Translations under genes and position numbers: made by a program
Shown here: positions 6,376 through 15,617 of the stretch, piece after piece
Position numbering within the stretch: position 1 is the stretch's first letter
How the letters are laid out: each line of letters begins with the position of its first letter
Notes under the pieces: generated by a model
Database searches by the model: none
Seen by the model: the letters and a program-made list of their open reading frames with translations, nothing else
Told to the model about the DNA's origin: nothing
Assembly: GCA_041538025.1 (NCBI GenBank)
Contig: JBGOEV010000022.1
Span: forward strand, 1 to 34,755
Length of the DNA stretch: 34,755 nucleotides
Origin: Thermosaccharophagus gerlachensis
GTDB taxonomy: Bacteria; Armatimonadota; Fervidibacteria; Fervidibacterales; Thermosaccharophagaceae
Reading direction: 5' to 3'

Positions 6376-9300
6376 ATGGCTGCTAATGGCTTTCGCAAGG
6401 TAGACCCAAATAGGTTGAAATTCATCAAAGATGTGAAGAGTATAATGGAAAAAAGGAACAAAATAGTGCCACCCCCTGATATTCCAAGCCTCATTGAATT
6501 CCAGTTGCGTTCATACGAATGGTTTTTAAATGAAGGCATAAAGGAGCTTTTTGAGACTTTCTCGCCTATTGAGGATTATACCCATACACTTGCGCTTGAG
6601 TTCATTGACTATAGCTTCGGGGAACCGATGCAAACGCCAGAGGAGTGCCGTGAGCAAGAATTGACCTATGAGATGCCCTTCAAAGTGAGGGTGCGCTTGG
6701 TTGATAAGATAACTGGTGAAGCAAAAGATTGGAGCGATGTCTACCTCGGTGACATACCTTGCATGACACCAAACGGGACATTCATAATCAACGGCGCTGA
6801 GAGGGTAATTGTTTCACAGCTTGGGCGTTCACCCGGTGTTTATTTCCACTATCGCTTACACGAGCTTACAGGGAGGGAACTTTTCTATGCGCAGGTTATT
6901 GCTAAAGACGGTGGATGGATTGAATTTGAAACGGACGCAGAAGATGTGTTAAAAGTTCGCGTTGGGCAGAGCCGTTTTATGCCCGTAACTCTTCTTATGA
7001 AAGCGTTTAGCGCTCTACCAGAATCAAGGGGTGTTAAGCCACAAATTAGAGAGGAGTCTGTTGAATCACCCGAAATAATTGGCTGTAAGCTTGCTCAAGT
7101 CGTTGCTGACCCAGAAACGGGAAAAATACTCGGAAAAGAAGGGGATGTTATAACACCCGAATTGCAAAAGCAACTAATGCAATGCAAGGGCTTGAAAAAA
7201 GTGTCTGTTTGGTTTGAGTTTCCACGGTGTGGCACAACTGCTGACATTATTCGTCTTTTTGGGACAAGCGAAATATTGACGGAAATAACCCCAGAAAAAA
7301 TAAAAGGCAAATGGATAATTGAAAACATCACATCTCCCATAACTGGTCGTTTAGTGGCAAAAGGACCGAAAAAGCTTGTTGAGGATGAGGTGATCGAAAA
7401 GATACTGAAAGCAGGTTTGAAAGAGCTAACAGTGTGGAGCCTTCCTCCTTACATTGATGCAACACTTCAACAAGACCCTGCAGAAAATGAAACACAAGCC
7501 CTTTTGCAAATCCATAAGTTGATTCGTCCTCAAGAGCCATCTACCATTGATGCAGCAAAAACACTACTTTTCCACATATTTTTTGACAAAAGGCGCTATG
7601 ATTTGGGTAAGGTCGGAAGATACCACATGAACCGCAAATTGAGAATGATAGAGGAACTTGGCTATGAAGTGCCAAGTGATGTGACGACTTTCACTTTGGA
7701 AGACTTGATTTGCATCGTGCGCTACCTGATTCACCTTCGCAGAGAATCTGAAATGAAACCAGAAGAAAAAGAGGAATTGATCCGATTGTCAAAAATTCAC
7801 CAGGTCGATGACATCGACCACTTGTGTAACAAACGGTTGAGGTGTGTTGGTGAGCTTGTTCAAAGCCAACTTCGTCTGGCATTTCTCAGGATGGAACGTG
7901 CTGCGAGGGAACGGATGACGACGGTTGACAGGTCTGCTCTAAACCCACAGGCTATATTGAGCATAAAACCAATAATGGCAGCAATAAAGAGCTTCTTTGG
8001 GAGTGGACAATTGTCGCAGTTCATGCAACAAACCAACCCGCTTGATGAACTTGAGCATAAACGAAGGATGACAGCGTTAGGACCCGGAGGTATTTCAAGA
8101 GAAAGCGCAAAAGGAATGCTACAGCTTAGGGATGTTCATCCGTCTCATTATGGTAGGCTTTGCCCTATACAAACGCCAGAGGGTCCAAATATTGGCTTGA
8201 TATCTTCGCTTACTGTCTGCGCACATGTTGATCAATACGGTTTTATACGCACCCCGTATAGAGTTGTTGAAAATGGTAGGGTAATACAAAACCAGATAGT
8301 CTACTTGGCACCCGATGAAGACGCAAATCACTATATTGCCCCAGCAGATACACCGATAGACGAAAATGGCTATATCATACCTGAAAGACTCGTCGTTCGT
8401 GGCAGGCACCCAGATACAGGGGAAGTTGGCTATGTCATGGTAAGGCGCGAGGAGGTGACATTGATTGACGCAACACCAATACAATGCTTCAGTGTAGCTA
8501 CAAGCCTAATACCGTTCTTGGAGCATGACGATGCAAACAGGGCGCTAATGGGTTCAAATATGCAAAGGCAAGCAGTTCCTCTTATTCGCCCCGAGGCACC
8601 ATTTGTCAAAACTGGCATGGAAGCGAAAGTCGCAAGAGATAGCGGTGCTTTAGTGATTTGGAACGAGGTTGACGAAGATGGGAAGCCACTTGATGGAAAA
8701 GTCACATATGTTGATAGCAGGAAGATTGAAGTAATTGACAGGAAGGGCAAGAAGCATGTTTTCAATTTGCGCACTTTCGCAAGAAGTAACCAAGGAACTT
8801 GCATACACCAAAAACCACTCGTAAAAGTTGGGAAGAGGGTCAAGCCAGGTGACATCCTCGCTGATGGTCCGTCAACGGATAAAGGTGAACTTGCTCTTGG
8901 TAGGAATCTTATCGTGGCTTTCATGCCGTGGGAAGGATACAACTATGAGGATGCAATTGTGATAAGTGAGAGGCTTGTCAAGGAAGATATTCTCACGTCA
9001 ATTCACATTGAAAAATACGAAACGCAAGCAAGGGATACAAAGCTTGGTCCTGAGGAGATAACGAGAGATGTGCCTAATGTCAGCGAGGAAAGACTGAAAA
9101 ATCTTGATGAAAACGGTATAATCAGGATAGGTGCGCAGGTGAAGGCAGGGGATATTCTCGTCGGGAAAGCCGTTCCAAAAGCTGGAGGTGAACATGCACC
9201 CGAAGAGAAGCTTATAATTGCTATATTTGGGAAAAAAGTTGAAGACATGAGGGATGATTCGCTACGTGTGCCGCATGGTGAATGGGGAACTGTAATTGGT

Positions 9301-10509
9301 GTGAAGGTTTTCGCAAGATATAACTACGAATGTAAGAAATGCCACCAAGTAATAAAGAGGTGGCAAAAACTGGATGAATCTGAGTGCCCAAAGTGTGGTG
9401 GAGGGCTTGAACAGCTACCAGCAGATGAGTTAAAGCCTCAAGTCAACATGATGGTGCGTGTTTATGTAGCTCAAACGAGAAAGATAACTGTAGGAGATAA
9501 GCTTGCTGGTAGACACGGAAATAAAGGCGTTGTAGCCAAGATATTACCAGAAGCTGATATGCCTTATCTCCCTGATGGCACACCCGTGGATATCATATTT
9601 AATCCTCTTGGTGTTCCTTCACGCATGAATGTAGGGCAGATACTTGAAACACATCTTGGTCTGATAGCAGCCCTAACAGGAGTATCTTTTGAAGTTCCTG
9701 TATTCCAAGGTCTTAAGGAGAAGGAAATACTTGCCGGTATCGCTGAGCTTGTTGATAATCTGCGAAAGGACAAATTGTATGACTATGTTACAATTGAGCT
9801 CGGGTTGGATTTAGACAAGCCGAAAGACGATGAGAATTTTGATCAATATTTGCAAAGATTGGTCAAGGTCCTTGAAGATTTGGATAATGAGGAGCTTGAG
9901 GCTATATCGGCAAAGATAGGTATAAGCATTGAAGAGTGGAGAAGGTCAAGGAATCGTCCAAGAACGGTGGCTGAGAGGATAGCGAAAATTGTCCAAAATA
10001 GGGTAGGATTTGACGAAAAAACTGGAAAATGCATTCTATATGATGGACGAACCGGTGAACCTTTCCATCAGCCTGTTACAGTCGGAAGCATGTATGTTAT
10101 GAAGCTCATACATCTTGTTGAGGACAAAATACACGCAAGGGCAACAGGACCATACTCTCTCGTTACACAACAACCTCTTGGTGGTAAGGCTCAATTTGGT
10201 GGACAGCGCTTTGGAGAAATGGAAGTTTGGGCACTTGAAGCGTATGGGGCTGCACATACGCTTGAAGAAATGTTGACTGTAAAGTCAGACGATGTTAAAG
10301 GAAGGCAGGATACATTCAATGCGCTCATAAAAGGTCAGGATGTGGTTGAACCAGGAATACCAGAATCATTTAAGATTCTTGTCAAGGAGTTGCAGAGCCT
10401 CGGGTTGCAAGTTACTCCAGAAACAAAAGATGGAACACCAATAGAAATTAGGGATGAAGAAGAACTTGAACAAATCACCTTGCAAAGGCAAAGCAGGGGG
10501 CGAAAATAA
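6376..10509 (+). CDS. rpoB: DNA-directed RNA polymerase subunit beta
   Basis: A 1377-residue beta subunit with all expected landmarks: the N-terminal 'PPDIPSLIEFQLRSYEWFL', the protrusion and lobe, the rifampicin pocket (residues 540-575), 'LCPIQTPEGPNIGLI', 'GYNYEDAIVISERL' and the C-terminal 'AYGAAHTLEEMLTVKSDDV'. Two oddities stand out. First, C986, C989, C1004 and C1007 form a zinc-ribbon-like insert just before 'QVNMMVRVYVAQTRKITVGDK', where E. coli has its own lineage-specific insert. Second, in the rifampicin pocket Q551 replaces E. coli D516 and T566 replaces S531, while H561 (H526) is kept. Four start-like codons (GTG, ATG, TTG, ATG) follow each other from 6367; ATG 6376 fits best to GAGGTGA at 6364. 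Confidence 0.97.
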   Translation: MAANGFRKVDPNRLKFIKDVKSIMEKRNKIVPPPDIPSLIEFQLRSYEWFLNEGIKELFETFSPIEDYTHTLALEFIDYSFGEPMQTPEECREQELTYEMPFKVRVRLVDKITGEAKDWSDVYLGDIPCMTPNGTFIINGAERVIVSQLGRSPGVYFHYRLHELTGRELFYAQVIAKDGGWIEFETDAEDVLKVRVGQSRFMPVTLLMKAFSALPESRGVKPQIREESVESPEIIGCKLAQVVADPETGKILGKEGDVITPELQKQLMQCKGLKKVSVWFEFPRCGTTADIIRLFGTSEILTEITPEKIKGKWIIENITSPITGRLVAKGPKKLVEDEVIEKILKAGLKELTVWSLPPYIDATLQQDPAENETQALLQIHKLIRPQEPSTIDAAKTLLFHIFFDKRRYDLGKVGRYHMNRKLRMIEELGYEVPSDVTTFTLEDLICIVRYLIHLRRESEMKPEEKEELIRLSKIHQVDDIDHLCNKRLRCVGELVQSQLRLAFLRMERAARERMTTVDRSALNPQAILSIKPIMAAIKSFFGSGQLSQFMQQTNPLDELEHKRRMTALGPGGISRESAKGMLQLRDVHPSHYGRLCPIQTPEGPNIGLISSLTVCAHVDQYGFIRTPYRVVENGRVIQNQIVYLAPDEDANHYIAPADTPIDENGYIIPERLVVRGRHPDTGEVGYVMVRREEVTLIDATPIQCFSVATSLIPFLEHDDANRALMGSNMQRQAVPLIRPEAPFVKTGMEAKVARDSGALVIWNEVDEDGKPLDGKVTYVDSRKIEVIDRKGKKHVFNLRTFARSNQGTCIHQKPLVKVGKRVKPGDILADGPSTDKGELALGRNLIVAFMPWEGYNYEDAIVISERLVKEDILTSIHIEKYETQARDTKLGPEEITRDVPNVSEERLKNLDENGIIRIGAQVKAGDILVGKAVPKAGGEHAPEEKLIIAIFGKKVEDMRDDSLRVPHGEWGTVIGVKVFARYNYECKKCHQVIKRWQKLDESECPKCGGGLEQLPADELKPQVNMMVRVYVAQTRKITVGDKLAGRHGNKGVVAKILPEADMPYLPDGTPVDIIFNPLGVPSRMNVGQILETHLGLIAALTGVSFEVPVFQGLKEKEILAGIAELVDNLRKDKLYDYVTIELGLDLDKPKDDENFDQYLQRLVKVLEDLDNEELEAISAKIGISIEEWRRSRNRPRTVAERIAKIVQNRVGFDEKTGKCILYDGRTGEPFHQPVTVGSMYVMKLIHLVEDKIHARATGPYSLVTQQPLGGKAQFGGQRFGEMEVWALEAYGAAHTLEEMLTVKSDDVKGRQDTFNALIKGQDVVEPGIPESFKILVKELQSLGLQVTPETKDGTPIEIRDEEELEQITLQRQSRGRK

Positions 10510-10534
10510 GACTTAAGAGAGGTGAAAGGCTTTG

Positions 10535-13500
10535 ATGGATAGAGATGAAAAGAGGTCTTTGCAATTTGACGCTGTAAGGATTTCATTGGCTTCGCCACAG
10601 GATATTCGTTCATGGTCATATGGCGAGGTTAAGAAGCCAGAAACTATAAATTATCGCACATTTCGCCCAGAAAGAGATGGTCTTTTCTGCGAAAGAATCT
10701 TTGGTCCAACGAAGGATTATGAGTGCGCTTGCGGGAAGTATAAGAAGGCGAGATACGAAGGTGTCACATGCGATAAGTGTGGTGTTGAAGTCACAACTTC
10801 AAGGGTAAGAAGACGAAGAATGGGTCATATACAACTTGCAGCACCAGTTGCGCACATTTGGTATGTTAAGAACACACCGTCACCAATTGCGCTCCTCCTT
10901 GACCTATCACCGAGGGTAGTTGAGAAAGTTATCTACTTCAGCGCATACATAGTCATATCCGTTGACCATCAAACTATAAAAGCCGAAATGAAGAGAATTG
11001 AACAGGCTGTTGAGGAAGAGATAGCCGAAATTGAGGAAATGATGCATGGAAGTATATCAAAGTTGCGAAGGGAGCTTATGGAGTATGAGAAGAAGCTCAA
11101 GAGCGGTGAGCTAACCGAGGAAGAATATAACGAACGCAAGGTTGAGATTGAACAGGAGATAAAGCGAGAGGAGCAAGAATACCAGAAGCAAATTGAGGAC
11201 ATACGAGAAGCGCTTAAGCTGCTTAAAGGGTTGGAGGTTAAGCAGATACTTGAGGATGAGAAGTATAGGCAGTTGCAAAATCTTGTGTCAATTATATCAA
11301 GAAGGCTTAACAGGGACTTCAGCACTATCTTCAAAGCAGGTATTGGTGCGGAAGCTATAAGAGATTTGCTTGCTGATATTGAGCTTGAGAAGGAATCGAG
11401 GGAACTTCGGAGAATAATTGCTCAAAGTAAGGGACCTAAGAGGACAAGGGCTATAAAGCGCCTTGAGATAGTTGAGGCTTTCAGGAAATCACGCAATAGA
11501 CCAGAGTGGATGATCCTTGAAGTGCTCCCCGTGCTTCCTCCAGATCTTCGTCCTTTGGTTCAACTTGAAGGCGGAAGGTTTGCTACCTCGGATGTCAACG
11601 ATTTGTATAGACGCATAATAAACCGAAATAACCGCCTGAAGAAGCTATACGAGATAAAAGCTCCAGAGTCAATTATAAACCATGAAAAGCGTTTGCTACA
11701 GGAGGCAGTTGATGCTCTTATTGACAATAGTAAGAAAACTCGCCCTGTCCTTGGTTCAAGTGGGAGACCTTTGAAGTCTCTATCCGATCTTCTCAAAGGA
11801 AAAGAGGGGAGATTTAGGAGGAATTTGCTCGGAAAAAGGGTAGACTACAGTGGGCGCTCGGTGATCGTGATTGATCCTAAGTTGAAGTTGCATCAATGTG
11901 GATTGCCAAGAGTAATGGCAAAGGAGTTGTTTAAACCGTTTATAATGCGTTGGCTTGATTTACATGAAGGTCCAACAACTTTGAAGGCAATAAAGCGGAT
12001 GCTTGAGCAAGAAGATAATGAGGCGGTTTGGAGAGCAGTTGAGGAGGTAACGAAACAGCATCCAGTCTTGCTCAACCGAGCACCAACACTTCACAGGCTT
12101 AGTATAGAGGCATTTGAGCCAGTCCTTGTTGATGACAGGTCAATTCACATCCACCCACTTGTTTGCCCGCCATTTAATGCTGACTTTGATGGTGACCAAA
12201 TGGCTGTGCATGTCCCACTCTCAACAATGGCACAAGCTGAGGCAAGATTACTCATGATGGCAACAAACAACATCTTTTCGCCAGCAAGTGGCGCACCGTT
12301 GATGAGCCCTGCCTACGATATCGCAATGGGCTGTTACTACTTGACCCAGTTGACGAGGAGAAAGAGCGAAGAAAAATACAAGGATATGATCAAGACTAAG
12401 CCAGAAAAATTGCCCCATAAATATGAAGACCCAGAGTTGTTGCTGCTGTTCGCAAGAAATGGCTGGGTGGATTTCGATGAAAAGGTTGTTGTCGTGATAA
12501 ATGGGAGTCAAGAAAAAATGGATGTTCGTTCGGCGCTTTTGCGGTATTTGAGCAGTATGGGCAAAGTGTTCAAAGATCCAGAGAAGGCAGTTCAACTATG
12601 GGAGCTCGGGAAAGCCGACTTACACGAAGACATTATGGTGAATTGGAACGGAGAATGGATATTGACTACACCAGGTCGTGTTCTGTTTAATAGACTCTTG
12701 CCGAATGGATTCCCATTTGTGAATGAAATTGTCTCAAAGAGCAAACTGCGCACTATAGTAACGCAGTTATTTGAGGCATTCTGGGTCAAAAGCTTGGTTG
12801 AAGACGATAAATTGACTCTTATACTTCCAGGTGTGGGCAACTTCAGCTTGAAGAAAGGATGGAATTGCGTGATAAATGAAGTTTTTGAGAAAGTTAAGGA
12901 CAAAACCGCAATTAGAGTCAAATACAAAGATGAGAAGCTAAGCTTAGATGCAGCGGTTGAGAGAGGCTTAATTGAATACTATGGTCAAACTAACGAACCT
13001 TTGGTGCAGTTCCTTGACGATGTGAAAGAATTGGGATTCCATATCGCCACAATAAGTGGCTTGTCACTTAGCATCAAAGATTTAGATGTGAAAACACGGC
13101 GAGATGAAATCGTAGCGCAGACAATGGAACTCGTTGAAAAATGGCAAGAAGCTACAAGGCAGGGTGAGATGTCTCAATTTGAGCGAGATGACAAAATAAC
13201 GCAGGAATGGTTAAAAGCTACCCGTGCAGTCTCTGACGAAATAATGGAATCAATTGACAGATTTAACCCACTTTACATGATGGCTGACAGTGGTGCGAGG
13301 GGAAGGAAAGAACAGATTGTGCAGCTTTGCGGTATGAGAGGGCTTATGGCTAACGCTCTTGGTATGCTTATCCATGACTTGCCAGTAACTTCAAACTTTA
13401 GAGAGGGGCTACCACTTTTGCAATATTTTGTTGGGACATTCAGCTCAAGGCGCTCACTTGCTGATACAGCTCTAAGGACTGCAGACGCTGGTTACCTAAC

Positions 13501-15028
13501 GAGGCGATTGGTTGATGTGGCTCAAGATGTTGTAATAAGGGCGTTTGATTGCGGAACTGATGATGGGTTTGACATGACGCCAATTTACGACGAGAGCGGG
13601 CAGGTTGTAATGCAACTTTGGGAACGCATATGGGGTAGGATTGCAGCTGAAAGAGTCGTTGACCCACGCACTCGCAAGGTTATAGTTGACAAGAACGAGA
13701 TGATAACGATGACAAAAGCTAAGGAAATAGAGGAAGCAGGGATAACCAAAGTGAAGGTTCGCTCGCCCATGACATGTGCGTTGCCACATGGTATTTGTGC
13801 GATGTGCTACGGTATGGACTTAAGCACGAGGAGGCTCGTTGACATAGGCGAAGCAGTTGGAATTGTTGCAGCACAGTCAATCGGTGAACCAGGAACGCAA
13901 TTTACAATGCGCACATTCCACACCGTTGTTGGTCCGAGTATCGTTGAAATAAGGCAATACAAAACAAGAAGAGAAGCTGCTCTTAGGGAAATAACGGAGA
14001 GAGCGAGAGAAGAAATGGGTATTTCCGAGATGCTCAGGATAATCAGGCAAACGCCAAGAGGGCTGCGTGAAGAAGAACAAAAGGAGCAAAGGATGAAATG
14101 GTGGGTTAGGTTGCACGTGCCAAGGCGTAGAGGGCTCTTAAGGGTTGAAGAGCTATTTGATGCGCGTCGTCCACTTGGGCAATCAATCATAGCCGAATAT
14201 GACGGTGTCGTTCGAGAGATAATAAAGAAAGGGATATGGCGAATTGTGCTTGATATAGAAGTCCCAGTGGAGGATCTGGAGAAACACATAGGGATGGAGA
14301 TTGTAGAGGATGTTGTCTCACCTCGTTCTAAAAGCATCATCGTCCGAAAGGGGGAGAAAGTTGCGGAGGATTTGATCGAAAAAATAAGAAAATCTGGGGT
14401 AAACAAGGTTAAGGTGAAGAGGGCGTATGTTGTGCCGTTCCATGCCGAGTTTAAGGTTAAAGAGGGAGACAGAGTAGAAGCAGGTCAACAGCTAACGGGA
14501 GGCACAATAAATCCTCACGCTTTTCTTGCTCTCAGGGGAGTTAAAGCCGTCCAAGATTATCTACTGCGCGAAATCCAAACCATCTATCGCTTGCAGGGAA
14601 TTGACATAAACGATAAGCACATTGAGATAATTATAAGGCAAATGTTGAGGAAGAGAAGAGTAAAAGACCCAGGAGATACAGACCTCCTTCCAGGGCAGCT
14701 CGTTGATAGAGCCACGCTTGAATACGAAAATGCAAGAGTTAGGGCGCTCGGGAAGAGAGAGGCTACAGCGGATTGGGTTCTTATGGGTATAATGCATGCT
14801 GCTGAATCAACAGAAAGCTGGCTCTCTGCAGCTTCCTTCCAAAGGACAACTCAAGCGCTCACAGACGCAGCGATAAAAGGTAAAGTTGATCATCTTATCG
14901 GGCTGAAGGAGAATGTGATCATAGGCAGGTTAATACCAGCTGGAACTGGTTTCTTCTCGCGAGCCAAAACAAGGTTGATTACCCCAGAGGAGAGTAAGAT
15001 GTTCCCAGCGACGAGCGAATCAGAGTAA
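10535..15028 (+). CDS. rpoC: DNA-directed RNA polymerase subunit beta'
   Basis: A 1497-residue beta' subunit. The N-terminal zinc finger is C64, C66, C79, C82; the catalytic NADFDGDQ places the Mg-binding aspartates at 550, 552 and 554; the second zinc site is C1006, C1081, C1088, C1091; the trigger-loop region 'GEPGTQFTMRTFH' is present. Residues ~145-248 are a strongly charged Glu/Lys/Arg-rich coiled coil inserted after 'HQTIKAEMKRIEQ', which accounts for part of the length over the E. coli protein (1407). The ATG at 10535 (TTG at 10532 before it) is preceded by AGAGAGGTGA. Spacing of 25 bases to rpoB indicates one transcript. Confidence 0.97.
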   Translation: MDRDEKRSLQFDAVRISLASPQDIRSWSYGEVKKPETINYRTFRPERDGLFCERIFGPTKDYECACGKYKKARYEGVTCDKCGVEVTTSRVRRRRMGHIQLAAPVAHIWYVKNTPSPIALLLDLSPRVVEKVIYFSAYIVISVDHQTIKAEMKRIEQAVEEEIAEIEEMMHGSISKLRRELMEYEKKLKSGELTEEEYNERKVEIEQEIKREEQEYQKQIEDIREALKLLKGLEVKQILEDEKYRQLQNLVSIISRRLNRDFSTIFKAGIGAEAIRDLLADIELEKESRELRRIIAQSKGPKRTRAIKRLEIVEAFRKSRNRPEWMILEVLPVLPPDLRPLVQLEGGRFATSDVNDLYRRIINRNNRLKKLYEIKAPESIINHEKRLLQEAVDALIDNSKKTRPVLGSSGRPLKSLSDLLKGKEGRFRRNLLGKRVDYSGRSVIVIDPKLKLHQCGLPRVMAKELFKPFIMRWLDLHEGPTTLKAIKRMLEQEDNEAVWRAVEEVTKQHPVLLNRAPTLHRLSIEAFEPVLVDDRSIHIHPLVCPPFNADFDGDQMAVHVPLSTMAQAEARLLMMATNNIFSPASGAPLMSPAYDIAMGCYYLTQLTRRKSEEKYKDMIKTKPEKLPHKYEDPELLLLFARNGWVDFDEKVVVVINGSQEKMDVRSALLRYLSSMGKVFKDPEKAVQLWELGKADLHEDIMVNWNGEWILTTPGRVLFNRLLPNGFPFVNEIVSKSKLRTIVTQLFEAFWVKSLVEDDKLTLILPGVGNFSLKKGWNCVINEVFEKVKDKTAIRVKYKDEKLSLDAAVERGLIEYYGQTNEPLVQFLDDVKELGFHIATISGLSLSIKDLDVKTRRDEIVAQTMELVEKWQEATRQGEMSQFERDDKITQEWLKATRAVSDEIMESIDRFNPLYMMADSGARGRKEQIVQLCGMRGLMANALGMLIHDLPVTSNFREGLPLLQYFVGTFSSRRSLADTALRTADAGYLTRRLVDVAQDVVIRAFDCGTDDGFDMTPIYDESGQVVMQLWERIWGRIAAERVVDPRTRKVIVDKNEMITMTKAKEIEEAGITKVKVRSPMTCALPHGICAMCYGMDLSTRRLVDIGEAVGIVAAQSIGEPGTQFTMRTFHTVVGPSIVEIRQYKTRREAALREITERAREEMGISEMLRIIRQTPRGLREEEQKEQRMKWWVRLHVPRRRGLLRVEELFDARRPLGQSIIAEYDGVVREIIKKGIWRIVLDIEVPVEDLEKHIGMEIVEDVVSPRSKSIIVRKGEKVAEDLIEKIRKSGVNKVKVKRAYVVPFHAEFKVKEGDRVEAGQQLTGGTINPHAFLALRGVKAVQDYLLREIQTIYRLQGIDINDKHIEIIIRQMLRKRRVKDPGDTDLLPGQLVDRATLEYENARVRALGKREATADWVLMGIMHAAESTESWLSAASFQRTTQALTDAAIKGKVDHLIGLKENVIIGRLIPAGTGFFSRAKTRLITPEESKMFPATSESE

Positions 15029-15053
15029 GAGTGTATTGACAGAGGTGGGGAAG

Positions 15054-15398
15054 GTGGAGAAGTGTATCTTTTGCGATATCGCAAGTAAGAGGGTTGAGAG
15101 CCAAATCGTTTACGAAGATGAGGAAGTTATAGCCTTCCGTGACATCAATCCGCAAGCTCCAATTCACATACTCATCATACCTAAAAAGCATATAAGCAGC
15201 CTGAACGAAGCAAAAGACGAAGATACACAGCTACTTGGGAAACTCCTCCTAACGGCGCGTAGCATTGCTGTAAACGAGGGTATAAGTGAAAGCGGTTATC
15301 GTATCGTTCTGAACACAAACAGGCAAGCAGGGCAATCTGTTTTTCATATCCATTTGCACTTGCTCGGTGGAAGAGCTTTTGGATGGCCACCCGGATAG
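15054..15398 (+). CDS. HIT family (histidine triad) nucleotide-binding protein
   Basis: A 114-residue protein with the histidine triad HIHLH at 98-102 and the N-terminal 'CIFCDIA' typical of the HINT/PKCI branch, whose members hydrolyse AMP conjugates such as adenosine phosphoramidates. The start is placed at GTG 15054, which follows AGAGGTGGGG closely and gives the usual MEKCIFC beginning; the frame can be extended to a TTG at 15036. It begins 25 bases after rpoC and is probably read from the same message, an unusual tail for this operon. Substrate unknown. Confidence 0.92.
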   Translation: MEKCIFCDIASKRVESQIVYEDEEVIAFRDINPQAPIHILIIPKKHISSLNEAKDEDTQLLGKLLLTARSIAVNEGISESGYRIVLNTNRQAGQSVFHIHLHLLGGRAFGWPPG

Positions 15399-15435
15399 AA
15401 TGAGATATGAGGCGAGTTCGGAAGGCTCTGTAAGA

Positions 15436-15449
15436 GGTGCTTTAGCACC
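15436..15449. repeat. Short palindrome with CT-TT-AG core
   Basis: GGTGCTTTAGCACC is a perfect 6-bp inverted repeat around TT, in the gap after the HIT gene. Two further palindromes with the same CT-TT-AG centre but different arms occur at 34405 and 34442. It is followed by AAAA, so it is not a plus-strand terminator. No other structure is seen in the remaining 15399-15617 spacer. Confidence 0.5.
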
Positions 15450-15617
15450 AAAAGGATTCGCAAGCTGAAAGTTCACTGGTGCGTATCTCGGCAGAATTAC
15501 CAGTTGCACGCATATCACCAATAACTTGATGCGCAGTTTGAAATGCAAAAATTTTATATGCCTATGCCCGAAGCTATTTCCGTAGCGAAGCGTTTTTATG
15601 TTTTGGGGGTGTAAGTG

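Noticed and set aside
13807..14406. 199-codon minus-strand frame inside rpoC, and similar long antisense frames in rpoB and the beta-sandwich gene
   Set aside because: They are shadows of conserved coding sequence with Ser/Leu-rich, low-information translations.
15036..15041. TTGACA as a promoter -35 element before the HIT gene
   Set aside because: No -10 element lies 16-18 bases downstream, and the bases belong to the rpoC-HIT junction.
15436..15449. Hairpin after the HIT gene as the terminator of the rpoBC operon
   Set aside because: The stem is short and is followed by A residues rather than T residues on the coding strand.
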